Shown: positions 43,712 to 53,942, counted from the first letter of the stretch. The stretch is DNA of 64,000 bases from Clostridium swellfunianum (GCF_023656515.1 NZ_JAMOFV010000006.1:458025-522024); one strand, 5' to 3'. Numbers and translations are program-made. The notes: generated by a model from the sequence alone, not told the origin.

Positions 43712-44797
43712 ATGGAAAAATCCTTTATCGACGTTGTTAAATCAACAAAGTACAAGCTAACTGGCAATGGCCCGAGAAACTTTGGAGCACTTATGGAAGC
43801 CTTTGAAAATCTTGATCCTTCCACAGCTTCAGATATGTACGGAGCCGGAGCAGTTATAAATGATTTCGAAGAAGAAATGGCAAAGCTATTAGGAAAGGAA
43901 AAAGCAGGTTTTTTCCCAAGCGGAACAATGGCCCAGCAAATTGCTCTTAGAATATGGTCTGATAGATTAAATATAAACCAGGTAGCCTACCATCCTCTAT
44001 GCCATCTGGAAATCCACGAACAGGACGGCTTAAAGGTGCTTCACAATTTAGGGAGTGTTCTTTTAGGTGAAAGCAACCGCCTTTTCACACTTGAAGAAAT
44101 TAAAGCAATAAACGAGCCTATTTCAACTCTTTTAATCGAACTTCCTCAGCGCGAAATCGGTGGCCAGCTGCCTTCTTTTGATGAGCTTGTGGAAATAGCT
44201 GAGTACTGCAAAGCTAAAGGAATAAAGCTTCACTTAGATGGTGCTCGTCTCTTCGAAGCTCTGCCTTACTACAACAAGACAGCTGCCGAAATCTGCAGCC
44301 TCTTTGACAGTGTGTATGTATCCTTCTACAAGGGATTTGGAGGTATTGCAGGAGCTGTACTTGCCGGAAGCTCTGATTTTATAGAGGAGTCCAAGGTGTG
44401 GAAAAGAAGACATGGCGGAGACCTCATAAGCCTTTATCCATACATAGTAAGTTCGAAATTCAATATGGATAAGCGTATGGGTAAGATGAAAGAATATTGG
44501 GAGCATGCTGTGGAAGCAGCACAACACTTCAATAAGATCAAAGGCATTAAGACAGTTCCAGAGCTTCCTGTATGCAACATGTTCCACCTGCACATAGACC
44601 AGCCAAAGGAGACTCTTGAAAAGATACTTATTAACGTGATGGAAAGTACCAATGTAGCCTTAGTTCAAGGCCTAAGAGAACTAAGCCCTTCAAGCTGTAA
44701 GACAGAGCTTTCCTTTGGAGATTGCTATGGTCTTATTCCTAGAGAAGCATTAGACAAGGCTTTCGAGGTACTTGAAACTGAAGTTAACAGGCTGTAA
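43712..44797 (+). CDS. ltaE: Threonine aldolase / beta-eliminating lyase family enzyme
   Basis: The 361-residue PLP-dependent fold-type I enzyme shows GNGPRNFGALMEAFENLDP, AGFFPSGTMAQQIALR (cofactor-phosphate loop), LHLDGARLFEALPYY (Asp for the pyridine nitrogen) and the Schiff-base Lys in SFYKGFGGIAGAVLAG. Low-specificity L-threonine aldolases split threonine or allo-threonine into glycine and acetaldehyde; some relatives act on other beta-hydroxy amino acids. Length fits (330-360). GGGGG lies before the ATG. Terminator follows directly. Confidence 0.8.
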   Translation: MEKSFIDVVKSTKYKLTGNGPRNFGALMEAFENLDPSTASDMYGAGAVINDFEEEMAKLLGKEKAGFFPSGTMAQQIALRIWSDRLNINQVAYHPLCHLEIHEQDGLKVLHNLGSVLLGESNRLFTLEEIKAINEPISTLLIELPQREIGGQLPSFDELVEIAEYCKAKGIKLHLDGARLFEALPYYNKTAAEICSLFDSVYVSFYKGFGGIAGAVLAGSSDFIEESKVWKRRHGGDLISLYPYIVSSKFNMDKRMGKMKEYWEHAVEAAQHFNKIKGIKTVPELPVCNMFHLHIDQPKETLEKILINVMESTNVALVQGLRELSPSSCKTELSFGDCYGLIPREALDKAFEVLETEVNRL

Positions 44798-44802
44798 AAA
44801 TA

Positions 44803-44853
44803 AAGGGGCTAGCTCAAAATGATTACCTAAATCATTCTGAGAGCTAGCCCTTG
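44803..44853 (+). terminator. Aldolase gene terminator
   Basis: AAGGGGCTAGCTCAAAATGATT pairs with AATCATTCTGAGAGCTAGCCCTT (one bulge) over a short loop. Its GGGGCT-GCTCAAAA edge recalls the palindromic repeat family, but it lacks the inner segment. Confidence 0.7.
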
Positions 44854-44911
44854 AATTGTGCAGTCATGGCTTCAAGGCTTAAAGCGGGACGGCTGCAGGA
44901 TGATTTGGCGG

Positions 44912-45262
44912 CTAAAATACCTGACGCAATTCAATCTGACCTTCTCCATATCCTTGCGGGTCCGGCATTCTCATGGCCCACTCTATAGCTTCTTCCTTCG
45001 AATTTACATCAATCAGAATGAATCCCGCAATTAAATCCTTTGATTCAGTAAATGGACCATATGTAACCACTGGCTCTTCTCCTGGCTTTGGATAGGAAAT
45101 GCGCATTGCATTTGAACTTGGATGAAGTCCTTTAGCCATAACCCGTACTCCTGCCTTAACTAATTCCTCATTGTACTTTGTCATGGCTTCCATGAGCTCT
45201 GGACTTGGGAGATTTCCTGCTTCCGAATTCTTTGAGGCTTTGGCTATTAACATAAATAGCAT
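44912..45262 (-). CDS. YciI/DGPF-domain protein
   Basis: The 116-residue protein (MLFMLIAKASKNSEAG..., GVRVMAKGLHPSS, VTYGPFTESKDLIAGFILID, ALRMP-like AMRMPDPQ) is a single YCII-related/DGPF dimeric alpha-beta barrel. Members are often encoded beside ECF sigma factors or act as small enzymes, but the function is usually unknown. GGAGGATCC lies before the ATG. Confidence 0.8.
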   Translation of the reverse strand: MLFMLIAKASKNSEAGNLPSPELMEAMTKYNEELVKAGVRVMAKGLHPSSNAMRISYPKPGEEPVVTYGPFTESKDLIAGFILIDVNSKEEAIEWAMRMPDPQGYGEGQIELRQVF

Positions 45263-45491
45263 GAGGGATCCTCCTTAGTTTTGAGTTATTTTTGTATGTA
45301 TATATCTTAGCATATTTTTTATAGAAAATTCATTGGAGAAAACTCATAACTCTAAATTGAGATGTATAGAGTTTTAAAACTTAGCGGCTGCTTATGCTGA
45401 GAAGGAGTTTACGGGCAACAAATAAGTAATGAGATAAAACAAAAACTAAAATAATAGGTTTAGTAGCATCATATTAATAGAGAAATAATCG

Positions 45492-45980
45492 ATGAATTAT
45501 AGAGATATGGTGATTAATATGGATGACTATACTAAAGTACAACTATTAAGAGATATCATCAACGAAAGGGGGAGCAAAAACCTCAGAATTTATCCTTGGA
45601 GAGATACAGCCGATTCCTATATTATTTTAACTACTGAAATTATGCTCCACAGAACTAGAGCGGATAAGGTGGCAGAAGTATTTAGTACTTTTTTCAATGA
45701 ATACCCTGATGCTTTTTCCTTATCAGAGGCAAAAGAGTCAAACGTTAAAAAAGTAATAAAACCGCTAGGCCTCAGCATTAGGGCTAACAGATTTATTAGT
45801 ATGGCCAAGTATATATGTTCAAAGTTCGATGGGAAGATTCCTGAAGATAGAAATGAACTGCTAAAGATAAATGGAGTGGGTCAATATATAGCGGGAATGG
45901 TGATTATGTGTTCCTTTGAAAAACAGAGCTGGGCTGTAGATACAAATATAGCAAGAGTAATAGAGAAGGATATGGGATAA
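45492..45980 (+). pseudogene. HhH-GPD mismatch glycosylase (MutY/MIG-like), C-terminally truncated
   Basis: The 162 residues match the N-terminal catalytic half of HhH-GPD base-excision glycosylases: YPWRDTADSYIILTTEIMLH, the helix-hairpin-helix LLKINGVGQYIA, and the catalytic Asp in WAVDTNIARV. It stops 13 residues after this Asp, so the C-terminal helices and the [4Fe-4S] loop of MutY/MIG proteins are missing; a terminator starts two bases later. Thymine-specific members (MIG) repair G-T mismatches made by deamination of 5-methylcytosine, and a cytosine-C5 methylase gene lies next to it. ATG 45519 is an alternative start. Confidence 0.65.
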
Positions 45981-45981
45981 A

Positions 45982-46019
45982 ACAATAGGCACTAGCTTGA
46001 GAAAACTAGTGCCTATTGT
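45982..46019. terminator. Bidirectional terminator
   Basis: ACAATAGGCACTAG and CTAGTGCCTATTGT are exact complements over a 10-base loop, between convergent genes. Confidence 0.8.
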
Positions 46020-46020
46020 C

Positions 46021-47304
46021 TTATATACCAAGCTTGAGCTGCTCAAAGGTAACTGCTGCTTCCTCGGATTCCATAATATTAATATCTTTCTCACTTTTGA
46101 ATATTTTATCAAGTTGATGGCCCATCTTTTCAATCAGACCAACAACCAAAGCATTACCCATGCAGAAGTATCTAAAGTTTTCCGGCATGCCTGTATCAGT
46201 CCAATTATCAGGAAATCCATTTAATCTTTCACATTCTATAGGGGTTAAAATTCTATAGTTTCCTGTGATGGCATCCTCTATAACGTGAGTACTACGATTC
46301 ACACTGCCCTCACTTGTAAGCATGGTTCTTCCTGGGGAATCAAGATCATCAGGGAAACTCATTCCACCCTCAGAGTAGAAATATTCATAACCATTCTTGT
46401 CAACCCGTTGTATTTTTTTTGATCCCTTTAGATATTTAAATTTTTCTAGTTTATTAGCATCTTTATGAATAAAATATTTTTCGTCTACAACTTCAGTTTG
46501 TCTTATCTGCCCTAATGTTATCGGAGTGAACTCCTTTGCTTTTAACTCCATTGTGGTTATTTGGCCATCAAGCATTATACCTGAGTTCTTAAAATCAAAC
46601 TTGAAACGGTCAGATATATCTACCATATCATTAAAATCCATGAGCTCAGTAGACAAATGATCTTTTAAAAACTTGGATGGAAATTCAGCTTGAAAGAAGC
46701 CTTTGCTCAAAACCCAATTATCTAAGCTATCCAGTTTTGATAGCTTAGTATAGTATTTAGTATTCTTATGAAAAGCAAATATAAAAGTTCTTCTTCTCTT
46801 CTGAGCAAAACCAAATTCAGCTGCATTAAGCACTCGCCACTCAACTGCATAGCCAAGTTTCCATAGACTATATAGGATTATACCAAAATCTCTACCACGC
46901 TGCTTTGCTGGAGACTTAAGGAGTCTATCTACATTCTCAAGAAGTATGAACGGAGGTCTTTTTGCTTTGACTATCCTATTTATTTCCCACCATAATACAC
47001 CTTTATGCCCTTGAATTCCTAGAGCTTGTGTTCTAGCCACCGAATAATCTTGACATGGGAAGCCTCCAACAAGAAGATTATGGTTGGGTATGGTATTTTC
47101 ATCTACAGTTCCAATATCCTCGTTTACATGATTGTGGCCCTTGCCAAAATGATATGCATAGCAATCAAAAGCATACTGATTTTTTTTACCAGGCTCCCAT
47201 TGATTAGCGAAAACAAAATCCCAATTTCTATTATCATTTCTTCCATTTAGACCAACCCTGAATCCACCAACTCCGGCAAATAGCTCGCATACCGTCTTCT
47301 TCAT
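46021..47304 (-). CDS. DNA (cytosine-5) methyltransferase, Sau3AI/Dcm type
   Basis: The 427-residue enzyme shows motif I CELFAGVGGFRVGL (6-19), motif IV GGFPCQDYSVAR with catalytic Cys84, motif VI LLENVDRLL (Glu123), motif VIII AQKRRRTFIF, a target recognition domain (about 190-340), motif IX RILTPIECERLNGFPDNW and motif X MGNALVVGLIEKMG. It transfers methyl to C5 of cytosine. It is divergent from a Sau3AI-type nuclease, so the target is probably the inner C of GATC, by family analogy. It protects host DNA from that enzyme. Confidence 0.9.
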   Translation of the reverse strand: MKKTVCELFAGVGGFRVGLNGRNDNRNWDFVFANQWEPGKKNQYAFDCYAYHFGKGHNHVNEDIGTVDENTIPNHNLLVGGFPCQDYSVARTQALGIQGHKGVLWWEINRIVKAKRPPFILLENVDRLLKSPAKQRGRDFGIILYSLWKLGYAVEWRVLNAAEFGFAQKRRRTFIFAFHKNTKYYTKLSKLDSLDNWVLSKGFFQAEFPSKFLKDHLSTELMDFNDMVDISDRFKFDFKNSGIMLDGQITTMELKAKEFTPITLGQIRQTEVVDEKYFIHKDANKLEKFKYLKGSKKIQRVDKNGYEYFYSEGGMSFPDDLDSPGRTMLTSEGSVNRSTHVIEDAITGNYRILTPIECERLNGFPDNWTDTGMPENFRYFCMGNALVVGLIEKMGHQLDKIFKSEKDINIMESEEAAVTFEQLKLGI

Positions 47305-47419
47305 TTTACACCTCTGTGAATACTTTCCTCATCCTTAGTTATATACATATTACGATAATTACTATTATAATTATAATATAAATAATTGTAAAGATCAATA
47401 GGCAAAATGGGAGGATAAA

Positions 47420-48790
47420 ATGGGAGAAAAGGGAGCTATTTACTCAACTGAAGAGGAATTAATCGAGAAAGCTAAAAAACTCAAGGGCAAGAAATTTAAG
47501 GATATCGATAAAACAGGGAGAATTGCAAACCAGAAGGCGAAAGGAAGATTGGGACAGATAATCGAGGAAAGCCATTTTGGATATGAGATAAATTCAAGGG
47601 CAGAGGCCGATTTTAAGGAGCTTAATGTAGAACTCAAGGTAACCCCATATAAATTAAATAAGAACGGGACAGTTTCTGCTAAGGAAAGACTTGTATTAAA
47701 TATAATTGACTATATGACTGAAGTGGACAAAGGGTTCTATACTAGTTCGTTCTGGCTTAAGAATAATAAGTTATTATTGGTTTTTTATAGATATGAAGAA
47801 GGATTGGATGTTGGGGACTACAGGGTTACGGATACACTTATATTTGAAGTTCCCGAAGAAGATCTGCCTACGGTTAGACAGGATTGGGAGTTTATAGTGG
47901 AAAAGATAAAACAGGGAAAGGCACACGAGTTATCAGAAGGGGATACCTTCTACCTCGGAGCCTGTCCAAAAGGGAAGGATAGTTCGTCTGTAAGACCTCA
48001 GCCGTATTCAGATATACCAGCAATGCAGAGAGCCTACGCTTTTAAGCAATCGTATATGACTCATATACTTAGGACACGTGTGCTAGGCCAATCTACAGAG
48101 AAACTTATAAAGGATGAAAGAACATCTATTCAAAGATATGTTGATAAAAAGCTTAGCCCTATCATAGGAAGAACACTTAATGAACTCTGCGAAGAATATG
48201 GACAAGTAGATAGTGCTAAGAATGTTGTGCAGCTACTTATGTCTAAGGTTTTTGGTATAAAGGGCACAGATTTATCTAAGATTGAAGAGTTCGAAAAGGC
48301 TAATATAAAGATAAAGACTATAAGGGTAGAAAATGATAACAAGATAAGAGAAAGTATGTCATTCCCTACATTTAAGTTTAAAGAGATAGTTGAGACACCC
48401 TGGGAGGAATCTGACCTTAAGAATATACTTGGTGAACAAAAATATCTATTCTTAGTTTTCAAGAAGGATGAAAATGATGAACTTGTATTCAAGGGTTATA
48501 GGTTCTGGAATATGCCATATCAAGATTTACTTGAGGTTAAGAAAGTATATGAGAGAACTGTAGATATACTCAAAGAAGGAGTCAGGATAGAGGAACAGGT
48601 TACTAAGAAAGGTATTATTAGAAAAAATAATTTACCATCCATGAAGGACAATCCTGTTTGCCATGTCAGACCTCATGGAGCGAATGCAGCGGATGTTTAC
48701 GAATTGCCTGATGGTAGGTTGATGACTAAGCAGTGTTTTTGGCTGAATAACGGTTATGTACTGAATCAAATAAAAAACTTAATCGACTGA
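47420..48790 (+). CDS. Sau3AI-family type II restriction endonuclease
   Basis: The 456-residue protein has an N-terminal MutH/Sau3AI-type nuclease domain with IANQKAKGRLGQIIEESHFG and the catalytic pattern D64...E71-x-K73 in ADFKELNVELKVTPYK. The C-terminal half (about 230-456) should be the second, non-catalytic MutH-like domain used as allosteric DNA-binding part in Sau3AI. Length is close to Sau3AI (about 490). It is divergent from the cytosine methylase, with an AT-rich 115-base shared promoter region. Predicted to cut unmethylated GATC; this is a family inference. Confidence 0.85.
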   Translation: MGEKGAIYSTEEELIEKAKKLKGKKFKDIDKTGRIANQKAKGRLGQIIEESHFGYEINSRAEADFKELNVELKVTPYKLNKNGTVSAKERLVLNIIDYMTEVDKGFYTSSFWLKNNKLLLVFYRYEEGLDVGDYRVTDTLIFEVPEEDLPTVRQDWEFIVEKIKQGKAHELSEGDTFYLGACPKGKDSSSVRPQPYSDIPAMQRAYAFKQSYMTHILRTRVLGQSTEKLIKDERTSIQRYVDKKLSPIIGRTLNELCEEYGQVDSAKNVVQLLMSKVFGIKGTDLSKIEEFEKANIKIKTIRVENDNKIRESMSFPTFKFKEIVETPWEESDLKNILGEQKYLFLVFKKDENDELVFKGYRFWNMPYQDLLEVKKVYERTVDILKEGVRIEEQVTKKGIIRKNNLPSMKDNPVCHVRPHGANAADVYELPDGRLMTKQCFWLNNGYVLNQIKNLID

Positions 48791-48867
48791 CTATAAATTA
48801 TTAACAAGACGGGATATAACATATAGATAAACATAAGCATCACATTGTATAAAACAGGGGGATAGGA

Positions 48868-49584
48868 ATGAAATTTATAAGTGCTAAAACAATGTTAGAA
48901 GAGGCATATACGAGAGAAAACTTAGAATGTAAAAAGTATAGTAAAGAGGAATTGCATGAAAAAGAGATAGAAACGGAAATTGATAATATTAAACTGCAGA
49001 TACCAGGTAAAAAAACAGATAAAGGCATATATGATTATAGATTGTTGTTAAGCGTAGATAAATATAATTATTTTCTTACTCATGCCAATATAATTATTGA
49101 TCTGTATACTAAGATAAAGTACAATCGTACTTATGCTGAAAATTTATTAAACTTTGTCGTTAATATTGCAATTAATGGATTAAGCGATGAGAATAAACCG
49201 GAACAGTTTGGACTTGATAAATTAAAAACTAACCAACTTGTAAGAACAGACTACAAAATTATAGGCACAGAGTGTGTTCCGAATTACAATAAGAATTTCA
49301 ATTTTAAAACTTGTGAGATAAATTTATTAAGAAGCATACTATTTTGGGTTACCCTGCAGGAAGATTTAAACTATCCTATAGAGAAAGGATGCCAAGGGCG
49401 AAGGTTAGCTTTTACCAGATTTGTTGAAGCTATCTACTGCGGAGAATATGATTCAGGAGATTCTATGATTAGGAATGTACTTAGTAGCAGTCATAACCAT
49501 GGACAAAGAGTACCTGAGTTGATGGGGAGTCTGCCTAAAAAGTATGTTGATGCAATAAGAGCAATACAGAACATAAAAGAATAA
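48868..49584 (+). CDS. Unknown protein linked to the Sau3AI-type restriction genes
   Basis: The 238-residue protein is soluble, with a Glu/Lys-rich N terminus and a C-terminal part rich in aromatic and His residues (ISINGL-like NIAINGLSDENK, CEINLLRSILFWVTLQEDLN, NVLSSSHNHGQRVPELMGSL). I cannot assign a family. It lies 77 bases after the nuclease on the same strand with AGGGGGATAGG before its ATG, so it is probably co-expressed. A modifier or accessory defence role is only suggested by position. Confidence 0.6.
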   Translation: MKFISAKTMLEEAYTRENLECKKYSKEELHEKEIETEIDNIKLQIPGKKTDKGIYDYRLLLSVDKYNYFLTHANIIIDLYTKIKYNRTYAENLLNFVVNIAINGLSDENKPEQFGLDKLKTNQLVRTDYKIIGTECVPNYNKNFNFKTCEINLLRSILFWVTLQEDLNYPIEKGCQGRRLAFTRFVEAIYCGEYDSGDSMIRNVLSSSHNHGQRVPELMGSLPKKYVDAIRAIQNIKE

Positions 49585-49893
49585 GTAATTGTTTCATTTG
49601 AGAATACACGAGGATTGTTGTAATAATTAATAGGTAGCTTTAACTATAGTTAAAAATTGCTCAAGGGAGGGTCTTTGAGTAATTTTTTGTTTTTAGGTAT
49701 AATTAAATGTAAGCTGATGCATGTAGTATTTGCTATTTTTATAAGGCATTATTTCCAGTAAAAAAATGCAAGGGAATATTAAAGATGAAAGGGTTTTATT
49801 TAACAAATTAAATAGATACCTAGTTGTGAGAACTAGAATTCAAAAGGCCATAATAGCAACCTTTGATTATTATGATTTTGTATTTGATGATAG

Positions 49894-51588
49894 AGTTCAG
49901 CAGAAATTAGATTCCCTGAAGCTATAGACAGAAAGCTTTTAAGCCCATTTCAATATTTTGCTGTTTCTGATCTAGTGGATTTGTCAACGCTTAAATGGAC
50001 TCGAGGGGGCTATGACAAACAGGAGCTTGAGAAGGTTTATACCAGCAATGATATTAGAGTAAATCAAGTTGTAACAAGCCTCCATAAGTATGTTACGGAT
50101 ATGGAGGAGGTTATTGGACTAGGCTTTTGTGTTAGTGTTGAGCATGCTTACTACATGGCTGACAGGTTTAATAAAAATGGCATAGCATCAATAGCCTTAA
50201 CAGGTGAGAGCAGCGACGAAGAAAGAAGCACTGCTAAAAAGAGACTTGTAAGCGGAGAGATAAAATTCATATTTACAGTAGACCTTTATAATGAAGGGGT
50301 GGATATACCTGAAGTAAATACAGTGCTGTTTTTAAGACCAACAGAAAGCTTAACCATATTCCTTCAGCAGCTTGGTAGAGGACTAAGACTAAGCGAAGGA
50401 AAAGAATGCTTAACAGTTTTAGACTTTGTAGGTCAGGCTCATAAAAACTATGACTTTGAGCAGAAGCTTAAAGCCTTAATAGGAAAATCAAAGCACTCAG
50501 TAGAATACAGCATTAACCATGGATTTTTAAACCTTCCAAAGGGCTGCTATATACATTTAGAAAAGCAGGCTAAGGAATATATACTTAGAAACATAAAGGA
50601 TGCAAGGCTTACAAAGGCTAGTCTCATAAGCAAGATTAAATATTTTGAAGCTGACACGGATAAGAAGCTTACCTTGGCTAATTTCATGGAGCATTATGGC
50701 TATAGCTTAATTGATGTCTATGGGAAAAATGGAGACAGAAGCTTTAGCAAAATGAAGGTTGAAACTGGGCTTATGGAGAGCTTTAATAATAAAGAAGAGG
50801 AAGTAATAACTAAGAGATTTAAGAATTTGTTTCATATTAATTCTAGAGAGCTTATTGGGTTTGCAACAAGGGTGCTGTCTTTAGGCGAGAACATAAAAGC
50901 TGAAGTGTTTAGCGAAAAGGAAAAGCTGATGCTTGGAATGATTTATTACAGCTTTTATTTGGAGGCTCCAGAGAAGCTTGGATTTACTACTTTTGAAGAG
51001 GGACTAAGTGAGCTTTGTGTAAATAATAAGGAGCTAATGAAAGAGGCTTTGGAGATACTTCAATATAACTATTTGCATATTGATTTTGTTGATAAGCAGG
51101 TGGATTTGGGGGTTGAGTGCCCACTAGATTTACACTGCAGTTATAGTGTGGATCAGATTATGGCTGCCTTCGGCTATTTTGAGGAAAGCAAGAAGCCATC
51201 CTTTAGAGAGGGAGTTAAGTACTTTAGGGAAAAGAAGCTGGATGCTTTCTTTGTGACTTTAAATAAATCTGAGAAGGATTATTCGCCTTCAACCCTCTAT
51301 GAGGATTATGCAATAAACGAAAGGTTATTTCACTGGCAGAGTCAGAGCAGGACTAGTGTGGAGAGTGAGACTGGACAGAGGTATATTAATCACTTGAAGA
51401 CTGACAATAGGATTGTTCTATTTGTTAGGGAGAATAAGAAACAGGATGGTGTGACTTCGCCTTATATTTATTTGGGTGAGGTAGAGTATGTGAGGCATGA
51501 GGGTAATATGCCGATTAGTTTTGTTTGGAGGTTTAAGGAGGAGATGCCGGCTGGGATGATGGGGGTGGCGAATAAGAGTATAGTGTAA
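49894..51588 (+). pseudogene. DUF3427-type DEAD/DEAH helicase, 5' half missing
   Basis: What remains starts inside the end of helicase domain 1 (FPEAIDRKLLSPFQYFAVSD, read from about 49912). The second RecA domain has VEHAYYMADRFNKNGI, TVDLYNEGVDIPEVNTVLFL (motif V) and LQQLGRGLRL (motif VI), followed by the long DUF3427 tail. The PLD-type nuclease domain, Walker A and DEAH box of intact homologues are absent. Just upstream, TTTGATGATAGAG in another frame looks like the preceding FD-x-R segment, suggesting a frameshift as well. GTG 49975 opens a 537-codon frame, so a shortened protein could be made. Confidence 0.7.
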
Positions 51589-51783
51589 AGCTATATAAGT
51601 GAAACATGATTAGATGTTTCTGCATTGAATTTATGTTTTTACTATTTGTTAATGAGGTAGCGCTATTTAATTTCTGATTTATGCTGCATAACCATCAAAT
51701 GACTCGATAGTGAAAATTAACTAAGAAATAGCAATAATACTATTAATAAATTTAATAGAATATTGTAGGAAATAGTAAACTGG

Positions 51784-51839
51784 CCCTACTCGAATTTGAT
51801 TTAAGAGGTATTCTTAGTATCTATCAAATTGGAATAGGG
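51784..51839. other. Imperfect inverted repeat in the gap before the adenine methylase
   Basis: CCCTACTCGAATTTGAT and ATCAAATTGGAATAGGG pair with two mismatches over a 22-base loop. The rest of the 320-base gap (51589-51910) is AT-rich and shows no gene. It could be a terminator for the helicase remnant or a regulatory hairpin. Confidence 0.5.
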
Positions 51840-51910
51840 TCAAGTTCTTGGTAATTTATTATATTAACATCGAATATATTTAATTAGGTAGCAATACAAG
51901 GAGCAAATTA

Positions 51911-53848
51911 ATGTTCGATGAGGGGTTAGTAAATCGAATGCAAACGATGCTTAGACAAGCTATGAGAATTGCAGAAGCTAAAGGATTTGGTAACCTAACA
52001 AATATGAAGAAAATGTTCGTGAGTACACTTTTAAAGGATATACTTTGTATATTTGAAGAGAATGCTTCATTTACATTTAATCCTGCCTTTAAAAATACTC
52101 TATTTTACACTACAAAGGATGTTGATGCGCTAACAGTAGATATTTTGGAAGAATATAAGTCTGTGTTAAGTGAGCTAAGGAATTATGAATTTTCTATTGA
52201 TGAAGATGAATATTTAAGTAAAGTAACACCAAGTGCATTTCAAGATTTATATTATAAGCTATATTACCTTAGTTTAGAAGATGACAATGAGAAAAGCAAA
52301 CTAGGTGTTTACTATACTACAAAAGACCTTGCTGAGTATATTGCTATAGAGAGCTTACGTAGCTATTTCAATGAAATATGTAATAATTTAGGCGATAACG
52401 TTCGGTTCAAGTTGTTCCAAGGGGAAAAGAGTGGAGTAAATAATAGTATTACAAATGCTCAAGTAAACATTATTAAAGAATGTATCAAAAATACTAAGGT
52501 ATTGGATCTTTGCTCTGGTTGTGGGCAATTAATAATATCTTTTCTAAAGTATATTGATAATTTAATAGGTATAGTAGACAGCGATATAGATATTATTGAT
52601 TTTATTGAATCTAACATCACGGCCATAGATATTGATGAGTTAGCAATTAGCATCTTAAAATTGAGATTATCATTTTTTTCCTATATAAGGACTAAAAATA
52701 ATAAGCCAATTGATTTAACAAACATATTACTTAATGATGCTTTAGATGTTGATAACTACAAAGGAAATACTTATGATATTATTATTAGTAACCCTCCATA
52801 TGTATCAAGCAAGAACTTTAATAAAAAGATAATCACTGAACGGAAGTTGATATGTGAATACTATAATCAACACTTAAATTTATACGGTTACTTTTTTCTT
52901 GTTGGAATTAGTATGGCCAAGGAAAAAGGAGTACTTTCATTCCTTAATCCAAATACGCTATTAACAGAAAATTCTTTCGAAAAAGTAAGAGAGGCTATAT
53001 ACTTAAATACAAAATTTACAGAAGTGTTACAGTTACCATTAGATCACTTTGAAAAAAACTTAAAGCCAATTATTATAACGCTAACTAAAATACAAGAGTT
53101 AGAGTATGGTGTTATTGAAAGAAAACTTAATAATGGATCACTTGCTGATATATATAATTCATTAAAGATAATAAATCTAAAGTCAAATTATATATATAAG
53201 GATAATTTTGAGATAAGATTTTATCCTGAAAATATTGATAGAATTATTTCAAAGATGCAAAGTAATTATAAAGATAAATTGAATAAGTACCTGGAAATAA
53301 AACAGGGCCTAGATACAATTACAAGTGCTTCTATAATGGTGGGCAGCGATAAATCAATAATTAAGTATTTAATCAATATGGAAGATGTAACTAATAAGGC
53401 TACAAGAGATGATGAGATAGAGGGTATTCCAAAGTTTTACTACTTAGATAAAAAGATTGTAGTTAAAAGAAGAGGAGTAAAAGATTTTAATTTTGCTTTA
53501 GATACGAGTAAATATGTTTGGAAGTCAAATATCATAGTATTATATCCTATAGATTTTTCAACAAACTTTGATGTTGAGTTTTTTTTAGCAATATTAAATT
53601 CTAGGTTAATTGGATTTTGGCTAAAGAATAAGGCTTCACAATCTAAAGGTGAATATAGTTTAACCAAACAAATTCTTGAAGGGATACCAGTAGTGTATGA
53701 TAAAATCTCATCAATAAATATTACTAGCAAAATAAAAGAGTTTCTGCATAGCAAGGACATTAGTATTATTCAGCAGATAGACAACCTAATATACCAACTG
53801 TATGGATTAACTGAGGAAGAAATAAATATAGTAAAAAATTATTATTAA
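51911..53848 (+). CDS. N6-adenine DNA methyltransferase (Eco57I/TaqI-like)
   Basis: The 645-residue protein has a helical N-terminal region (about 1-125), YYTTKDLAEYIAIE, SAM-binding motif I KVLDLCSGCGQLIISFL (about 196-212), catalytic NPPY in IIISNPPYVSS (about 295) and a C-terminal TaqI-like specificity domain (DKKIVVKRRG, LAILNSRLIGFWLKNKA). It would methylate adenine N6 at a site set by that domain. No nuclease motif is seen, so it is not a fused type IIG enzyme. It is followed by McrB/McrC-like genes and probably protects the host from them. Confidence 0.85.
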   Translation: MFDEGLVNRMQTMLRQAMRIAEAKGFGNLTNMKKMFVSTLLKDILCIFEENASFTFNPAFKNTLFYTTKDVDALTVDILEEYKSVLSELRNYEFSIDEDEYLSKVTPSAFQDLYYKLYYLSLEDDNEKSKLGVYYTTKDLAEYIAIESLRSYFNEICNNLGDNVRFKLFQGEKSGVNNSITNAQVNIIKECIKNTKVLDLCSGCGQLIISFLKYIDNLIGIVDSDIDIIDFIESNITAIDIDELAISILKLRLSFFSYIRTKNNKPIDLTNILLNDALDVDNYKGNTYDIIISNPPYVSSKNFNKKIITERKLICEYYNQHLNLYGYFFLVGISMAKEKGVLSFLNPNTLLTENSFEKVREAIYLNTKFTEVLQLPLDHFEKNLKPIIITLTKIQELEYGVIERKLNNGSLADIYNSLKIINLKSNYIYKDNFEIRFYPENIDRIISKMQSNYKDKLNKYLEIKQGLDTITSASIMVGSDKSIIKYLINMEDVTNKATRDDEIEGIPKFYYLDKKIVVKRRGVKDFNFALDTSKYVWKSNIIVLYPIDFSTNFDVEFFLAILNSRLIGFWLKNKASQSKGEYSLTKQILEGIPVVYDKISSINITSKIKEFLHSKDISIIQQIDNLIYQLYGLTEEEINIVKNYY

Positions 53849-53856
53849 GTTATTAT

Positions 53857-53895
53857 GGCTAGACTATCAAAGGTCTAGCTAATTATATTTTTTGA
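53857..53895 (+). terminator. Weak hairpin between methylase and McrB-like gene
   Basis: GCTAGAC and GTCTAGC form a short stem over an eight-base loop, then AATTATATTTTTTG. It may partially end the methylase transcript. Confidence 0.45.
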
Positions 53896-53942
53896 ATACT
53901 TTATATATATGTGTCAAGTATATACATGGGAAGGTGATTTTT

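Noticed and set aside
45492-48790. Depletion of GATC in the window as a sign of Sau3AI-like activity
   Set aside because: GATC sites are seen at several places, and no count could be made by eye, so no claim is made.
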